From assembly GCA_039925865.1 (NCBI GenBank), contig JBDSYA010000106.1, positions 1 through 10,380 of the forward strand: a DNA stretch of 10,380 nucleotides, given 5' to 3'. The position numbers and the translations under genes are program-made. Shown here one piece after another: positions 6,505 through 10,380 of the stretch (within the stretch, counting starts at the first letter, position 1; each line of letters begins with the position of its first letter). Source of the stretch: JBDSYA01 sp039925865. Its GTDB lineage: Bacteria; Bacteroidota; Ignavibacteria; Tepidaquicellales; Tepidaquicellaceae. The notes beneath the pieces are model-generated. The model was not told the DNA's origin, did no database searches, and saw only the letters and a program-made list of their open reading frames with translations.

Positions 6505-7668
6505 TTACAATATTGTATAGATTAGGCTGACATTGCTTGAAAGTCTTTTTTCACCAAAGTGCGGCTTTTCATAATTACCTGTAAGTGCAAGTGAAATATA
6601 ATTTTCAAGATAGAATCTCATACCTGCAAATCCTCTGTGATCAGCCACAGCAATATCTCTTTGATCTGAAACTCTTCTGAAGTTAACATTATAACCTGCA
6701 ACTAATTGAATCTTATTAGTTAATGTAAACGAATAATCCATTGCTCCCTGACCTTCGAAAAGCTTAAATCCCATTGAATCTAAAGGCGTATTAGCCGCTG
6801 CAGAAAGATTAATTTGTTGTCTGAGATCGATTGGATAAGAATATCTTCCTAATAAATTCAATGTAGCAGGAGGAGTTTTAAGTGTTTTGTTTCTTGTCAA
6901 AAATTCATAACCCACTCCAACTCTGACGTCACCGCCATATAAACGCTGTGTAACAAATTGATTAGTTCCTGATATAACCTGTCTTATCCGAAAGTAACCG
7001 AAAGCACTAAGGTCTGTAGATTTTGAAGCTCCTGAATTTACAACTTCTTTCATAATTGCTTCGATCAACTTTGCTTCAGAGATATCTTTATACCTGTCTC
7101 TGTATTCACTCTCTCTGTCTAAAATTTCTGCGATTCTTAACATTGTCCCTTTAGGCATATACTTTGTTGTAATACCCGATCTTCTAAGCTCCTGGTCGAT
7201 TCTGATTGCTTTGAACATTGGAGTAGCATCCAGAAATCTACCATAACCCAAACCACCAATTACAGATGCCGAAGGTCTGTCTTCCACCGAATCAGTTCTT
7301 GCTCTGAGATAGTTGGAATTTAAACCTGCAAATCCAAAAAAGCCTGTTGTATTTGCAAAATATTTCCTTACATCTGTTGACAGATCATAACCAACTCTGA
7401 CCGTATCATTAAATTTTCCGCTGGTGAAAGCATTAACATCAATATTCCATGCAAATGGCAGTGAGGAATAAAATTGAGTATAATCACCGTCTAATCTGAA
7501 TTCATTGTTTGTTACTGAATCACCTGTTTGTGACCAATTGTGAAATCCACTAAGCAAGAGTTTTCTTGCATTACTTACTGAAACTTTGTAATCTGTAATC
7601 TTTACATTCTGAGCATAACCTACAGAAGTAATGAATAACAAAATAAATAAGTATTTTAAAATTTTCAT
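6505..7668 (-). CDS. Unrecognised secreted protein, probable outer-membrane beta-barrel
   Basis: I do not recognise this 387-residue protein. It has a clear signal peptide: MKILK, a hydrophobic stretch at 6-17, then GYA followed by Gln20 as the likely cleavage site. The mature part is mostly alternating polar/aromatic beta-strand sequence with short turns, such as residues 55-145 and 222-387, as expected for an outer-membrane barrel. Between about 150 and 215 lies a charged, helix-prone segment (for example ILDRESEYRDRYKDISEAK at 182-200) that looks like a periplasmic or surface insert. The C-terminus ends in an amphipathic strand (SLIYTIL) but lacks the usual terminal Phe. AAAGGAAA lies about 5 nt before the ATG. 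It is convergent with dapF and divergent from lpdA, so it is probably transcribed alone. A porin, a transport barrel or a structural OM protein are all possible. Confidence 0.75.
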   Translation of the reverse strand: MKILKYLFILLFITSVGYAQNVKITDYKVSVSNARKLLLSGFHNWSQTGDSVTNNEFRLDGDYTQFYSSLPFAWNIDVNAFTSGKFNDTVRVGYDLSTDVRKYFANTTGFFGFAGLNSNYLRARTDSVEDRPSASVIGGLGYGRFLDATPMFKAIRIDQELRRSGITTKYMPKGTMLRIAEILDRESEYRDRYKDISEAKLIEAIMKEVVNSGASKSTDLSAFGYFRIRQVISGTNQFVTQRLYGGDVRVGVGYEFLTRNKTLKTPPATLNLLGRYSYPIDLRQQINLSAAANTPLDSMGFKLFEGQGAMDYSFTLTNKIQLVAGYNVNFRRVSDQRDIAVADHRGFAGMRFYLENYISLALTGNYEKPHFGEKRLSSNVSLIYTIL

Positions 7669-7703
7669 TTAATTTCCTTTCCAGTTAATTTTTAAATATC
7701 AGC

Positions 7704-7752
7704 AATATATAGAAAATTAGAATCAATTCTAATGTAAAATTTTAAGTGTCCA
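7704..7752 (-). promoter_or_regulatory. Candidate promoter for the minus-strand OM protein gene
   Basis: Two overlapping possibilities are visible on the minus strand. One is TGGACA (7752-7747), a 15-nt spacer, and TAGAAT (7731-7726), each 5 of 6 to consensus but with a short spacer. The other is TTAGAA (7732-7727), a 17-nt spacer, and TATATT (7709-7704). In both, a core promoter element falls within the palindrome at 7716-7733. The leader would be roughly 30-50 nt. Confidence 0.3.
7716..7733. promoter_or_regulatory. 18-bp palindrome, candidate operator
   Basis: ATTAGAATCAATTCTAAT consists of two perfect 8-bp arms (7716-7723 and 7726-7733) around a 2-bp centre. It lies 47 nt upstream of the minus-strand OM protein start and overlaps both of that gene's candidate promoters. 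Size and symmetry fit a dimeric repressor site. I cannot assign it to a known regulator; it is not a clear Fur, Rex or LexA box. Confidence 0.4.
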
Positions 7753-7994
7753 TTGAAAAAGTTTTCTTATGTCCAATTAAAATGAACCAATAAGTTTTAA
7801 TTTTTTTTTCAATCTTTTATTAAAACTATTTATAAAATTACGATAACAATATAATTACCTAAAAGGACCTGATAAGAGTAGTGAATTGAACTTAACTTAT
7901 TCTTCCTTGTACTTCAGGCATCTGATAAATTTTTCCTTTGTGTCTTAGGAGATACAATACTAATTTATGAACTGAAAAAATTTAATTAAATCAT

Positions 7995-9407
7995 TTGAGC
8001 AAAAGAAAATTAGTTGTTATTGGAGCGGGACCGGGAGGTTATGCAGCAGCCTTTTTAGCCGCTGATCTTGGAATAAGTGTCACATTAATTGACAATGAAA
8101 AAAATCCGGGAGGTGTTTGTTTATACAGAGGCTGCATTCCTTCAAAAGCTTTGCTTCACGCCGCAAAGGTTATCTCAGAATCTGCAGAAGCAAAATACTT
8201 CGGAGTGGAATTTCCGAAACCAAAGATAAAGATCGATAAGATGAGAGAGTGGAAGGACGGTATTGTTGAAAAACTTACTAGCGGACTTGGACAGTTGACC
8301 AAACAGAGAAAAGTTGACTATGTTCAGGGAAAGGCCAAATTCATTAATGCAGAAAGCCTGGAAATTATTAAAGAAAATGGTGAAAAGGAAATATTGGAAT
8401 TTGAAAATGCTATAATCTCGACAGGTTCTGTTCCTTCTAAAATTCCGGGGCTATCCATTGATTCACCAAAGTTTCTTGATTCTACAACAGCCTTAGAAAT
8501 AAAAGACATTCCTCAAACCATGCTCGTCATTGGAGGAGGTTACATTGGACTTGAACTCGGAACAGTCTACTCTTCATTGGGTACAAAAATAACAGTAGTT
8601 GAAATGCTTCCACGCATTCTTTCAGGTGCAGACAGTGATCTTGTATCTGTATTATCAAAATCCGTGGAGAGTATGTTTGAATCAATAATGCTGAATACTA
8701 AAGTCGTAGAAATGAAAGAAGAAAAAAAAGGAATCAAAGTTGTGTTTGAAGATAAAGATTTGAAAACATCCGAAAAAATTTTTGATAAAGTTTTGATGTC
8801 AATCGGAAGGAAGCCAAATTCAAAAGATCTTGGTCTGGAGAATACTAAAGTTGAGAGAGATGACAAAGGTTTTATCAAAGTTGATAATCAAATGAGAACT
8901 TCTGAGAAGGGAATTTTTGCAATAGGCGATGTAGCAGGTGAGCCAATGCTTGCTCATAAAGCCTCTCATGAAGGAAGGACAGCGGTTGAAATTATTGCAG
9001 GACATGATATAATATTTGATCCAAAATCTATTCCCGCCGTTGTATTCACCGATCCGGAGGTGGCTTGGTGCGGTTTAACGGAGTCTGAAGCAAAAAAACA
9101 AAACATAAATATTACGGTTGCAAAATTTCCATGGGCGGCATCGGGAAGAGCAATGACTCTTGGTAGAATTGATGGACTGACCAAACTTATTATAGACACT
9201 GAAACAGAAAGAATTCTTGGTGTTGGAATTGTTGGTCCGGGGGCAGGTGATCTGATCGCAGAAGGAGTTTTAGCAATTGAAATGAATGCAAACGCAACTG
9301 ATCTTAAGCTTTCAATTCATCCTCATCCTACTTTGACCGAAACGTTAATGGAGTCGGCGGAAGTGTTCTTTGGACAGAGTACTCATATATACAGACCGAA
9401 GAGATAA
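7995..9407 (+). CDS. lpdA: Dihydrolipoyl dehydrogenase (E3)
   Basis: This 470-residue flavoprotein reoxidises the dihydrolipoyl group of 2-oxoacid dehydrogenase E2 (and of the glycine cleavage H protein) and passes electrons to NAD+. The FAD-binding GAGPGG is at 10-15. The redox disulfide is C42/C47 in CLYRGCIPSK. The NAD-binding GGGYIG is at 180-185, and the second FAD motif FAIGDV is at 308-313. The C-terminal dimerisation domain carries the catalytic pair H444 and E449 in HPHPTLTE. All motifs are intact and the length is normal. The start is TTG at 7995: the frame has a stop at 7983-7985 and no other plausible start before the FAD motif. No SD precedes it. The arfB-like gene follows within about 30 nt, and an E2 gene lies just beyond on the opposite strand. 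Related flavoprotein reductases are excluded by the HPxxxE motif. Confidence 0.96.
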   Translation: MSKRKLVVIGAGPGGYAAAFLAADLGISVTLIDNEKNPGGVCLYRGCIPSKALLHAAKVISESAEAKYFGVEFPKPKIKIDKMREWKDGIVEKLTSGLGQLTKQRKVDYVQGKAKFINAESLEIIKENGEKEILEFENAIISTGSVPSKIPGLSIDSPKFLDSTTALEIKDIPQTMLVIGGGYIGLELGTVYSSLGTKITVVEMLPRILSGADSDLVSVLSKSVESMFESIMLNTKVVEMKEEKKGIKVVFEDKDLKTSEKIFDKVLMSIGRKPNSKDLGLENTKVERDDKGFIKVDNQMRTSEKGIFAIGDVAGEPMLAHKASHEGRTAVEIIAGHDIIFDPKSIPAVVFTDPEVAWCGLTESEAKKQNINITVAKFPWAASGRAMTLGRIDGLTKLIIDTETERILGVGIVGPGAGDLIAEGVLAIEMNANATDLKLSIHPHPTLTETLMESAEVFFGQSTHIYRPKR

Positions 9408-9437
9408 ATTAGTTGTTAGTTGTTTAAAAGTTATGGA

Positions 9438-9869
9438 ATGAAAAAGATTATGTTGAACGAAAATAAAAGTTTCGAGAAAGAATTTCTTTTTAAATCTTCA
9501 CGAAGTGGCGGCAAAGGTGGGCAGAACGTGAATAAACTTGAAACAAAGATCGAACTTACACTGGATATAATTAATTCTGATATACTGACTGAGGATGAAA
9601 AGAAAAAAATTTTAATAAAACTTCAGAACAGGATCGATAAGAATGGGATATTGAGATTGACTTCACAAACTGAACGGTCTCAATTTATGAATAAAGTTAA
9701 GGTAATAAAAAAATTTTATTCGCTGATTGACAAAGCATTGGAAGAAGAAAAAATCCGTACTAAAACAAAACCTTCAAAATCTTCTGAAGAAAAAAGAATT
9801 CAAAGCAAGAAAATAACTTCAGTAAAGAAAGTTTTAAGAAAAATTAACTCTAAAGATCTTTCTGACTGA
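9438..9869 (+). CDS. arfB: ArfB-type peptidyl-tRNA hydrolase (ribosome rescue)
   Basis: This small class-I release-factor-like protein (143 residues from the ATG chosen here) has the catalytic GGQ motif at 27-29 within SRSGGKGGQNVNK, and no codon-recognition domain. The C-terminus from about residue 110 is a lysine-rich tail (KTKPSKSSEEKR and onward). In ArfB/YaeJ the equivalent tail enters the empty mRNA channel of ribosomes stalled on non-stop mRNA, so that GGQ can hydrolyse the peptidyl-tRNA. The length is close to E. coli ArfB. The start is uncertain: TTG at 9420 and ATG at 9438 or 9450 are in frame, and I prefer 9438. The gene follows lpdA closely and is probably co-transcribed with it. 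Its stop lies 5 nt from the stop of the convergent E2 gene. A full-length release factor is ruled out by size. Confidence 0.9.
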   Translation: MKKIMLNENKSFEKEFLFKSSRSGGKGGQNVNKLETKIELTLDIINSDILTEDEKKKILIKLQNRIDKNGILRLTSQTERSQFMNKVKVIKKFYSLIDKALEEEKIRTKTKPSKSSEEKRIQSKKITSVKKVLRKINSKDLSD

Positions 9870-9874
9870 TATGC

Positions 9875-10380
9875 CTATAGAATCATCAACATGGGATTTT
9901 CAAGAACCTCTGAAATCCATCGTAAAAATCTTGCCGCGTCTGCCCCGTCAATAATTCTATGATCATATGTTAATGCTAACGGCAGAATAAATTTTGATTC
10001 GAATTTTTCGTTGATCAATACTGCTTCATAACCTGCCCTTGAAACTCCTAAAATTGCAACCTGAGGAGAATATACTATAGGCGTAAAACTTGTTCCGCCA
10101 ATTCCGCCAAGATTGGAAATAGTAAAATTACCACCATCCATATCCTCAAGTGATATTTTTTTGTTACGTGCCTTTTCAGCAAGTTCATTCGTTTCAGAGG
10201 AGATCTCTGTAATATTTTTTTTATCGGTATTCTTTATTACCGGAACCAGCAATCCTCTGTCCGTATCAACAGCAACTCCAATGTTATAATATTTTTTGTA
10301 AATGATTTCTTTATTTGCAAAATCAATGCTCGCATTAAACTGAGGAAACTTTTTTAAGGCTGCGGTACAGATCTTAACGA
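9875..10380 (-). CDS. 2-oxoacid dehydrogenase E2 acyltransferase, C-terminal part (cut by window edge)
   Basis: The open frame runs without a stop from the right edge to the TAG at 9877-9875. It encodes the last 167 residues of a dihydrolipoamide acyltransferase; the lipoyl and E3-binding domains lie outside. Recognisable catalytic-domain segments are KKYYNIGVAVDTDRGLLVPV (the first third of the fragment), GGNFTISNLGGIGGTSFTPI, VAILGVSRA, and the active site TYDHRIIDGADAARF with the catalytic His and Asp in DHRxxDG. This domain forms the E2 core and transfers the acyl group from lipoamide to CoA. The GGIGGTSFTPI segment and the C-terminal sequence resemble pyruvate dehydrogenase E2 more than the 2-oxoglutarate or branched-chain types. 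The substrate call is therefore moderate, although the family is certain. The E3 gene lies nearby in convergent orientation. The codon at 10252 is an internal TTG, not the start. Confidence 0.92.
   Translation of the reverse strand, partial: VKICTAALKKFPQFNASIDFANKEIIYKKYYNIGVAVDTDRGLLVPVIKNTDKKNITEISSETNELAEKARNKKISLEDMDGGNFTISNLGGIGGTSFTPIVYSPQVAILGVSRAGYEAVLINEKFESKFILPLALTYDHRIIDGADAARFLRWISEVLENPMLMIL

Larger units (their letters stand above)
7669..7994. other. 326-nt divergent intergenic region
   Basis: This region separates the starts of the minus-strand OM protein gene and lpdA. I find no ORF or RNA gene. It contains the palindrome at 7716-7733, a pair of imperfect direct repeats starting TGTCCA at 7747 and 7770, and a run of nine T at 7801-7809. 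On the lpdA side, TACAAT at 7953-7958 is a fair -10, but no good -35 sits at normal spacing. TAGGAGA at 7945-7951 is SD-like but stands too far from any usable start. Confidence 0.5.

Noticed and set aside
6567..6609. The LALTG segment in the unknown OM protein matching LALTG in LptD, suggesting homology
   Set aside because: Five shared residues in barrel strands are easily explained by composition, and the rest of the proteins does not align.
7967..7975. ATG-AAC-TGA after an SD-like TAGGAGA as a regulatory mini-ORF
   Set aside because: The SD-like site is about 15 nt away, too far for normal initiation, and a two-codon frame arises easily by chance.
8567..8878. Antisense open frame of 103 codons inside lpdA
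   Set aside because: It is opposite the NAD-binding region of a clear E3 enzyme; its Ser/Phe-rich low-complexity translation is typical of a reverse-strand shadow.
9852..9861. AAAGATCTTT palindrome near the end of arfB as a terminator
   Set aside because: It is a 10-bp dyad without a loop or T-run inside coding sequence, and too weak to form a terminator hairpin.
10250..10252. Codon at 10252 on the minus strand as the start of a 125-residue protein
   Set aside because: It is a TTG coding Leu inside the conserved segment DTDRGLLVPV; the frame stays open and E2-like to the window edge.

Overview
The window reads as a slice of a low-GC, Gram-negative (diderm) chromosome, most likely from the Bacteroidota/Chlorobiota side of the tree; an Ignavibacteria-type genome would fit. 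The reasons are an LptD of the Bacteroidota style, several genes with no Shine-Dalgarno (SD) sequence, and an AT-rich background. Two genes do carry strong SD sites, which argues against a core Bacteroidia genome. The taxonomic call is an inference from protein style, not from a marker gene.

Layout, left to right. (1) 143-1250 is a tight plus-strand cassette: a stand-alone two-CBS-domain protein, then a MntA-type nucleotidyltransferase antitoxin 6 nt later, then a HepT-type HEPN toxin overlapping it by 11 nt. (2) 1322-2845 is a MoxR/magnesium-chelatase-like AAA+ ATPase with no von Willebrand A partner in view. (3) 3058-6446 is lptD, which overlaps dapF by 4 nt; dapF starts at TTG. A perfect 16-bp hairpin then serves as a shared terminator for dapF and the convergent gene that follows. 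(4) 6505-7668 on the minus strand is an unrecognised secreted, probably outer-membrane beta-barrel protein. (5) 7669-7994 is a 326-nt divergent intergenic region with an 18-bp palindrome near the likely promoter of the minus-strand gene. (6) 7995-9869 holds lpdA (E3, dihydrolipoyl dehydrogenase) and an ArfB-type ribosome-rescue hydrolase. They converge on the 3' part of a 2-oxoacid dehydrogenase E2 gene that runs off the right edge.

Functionally, the window mixes envelope building (LptD, DapF, the unknown OM protein), central metabolism (E2 and E3 of what is probably pyruvate dehydrogenase), ribosome rescue and one toxin-antitoxin module. I see no mobile element, tRNA, rRNA or CRISPR array. 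The most interesting arrangement is the CBS-MntA-HepT cassette, where a predicted adenine-nucleotide sensor sits directly ahead of an antitoxin family that acts by transferring AMP. This looks like a modest variation on known parts rather than a clearly new system.
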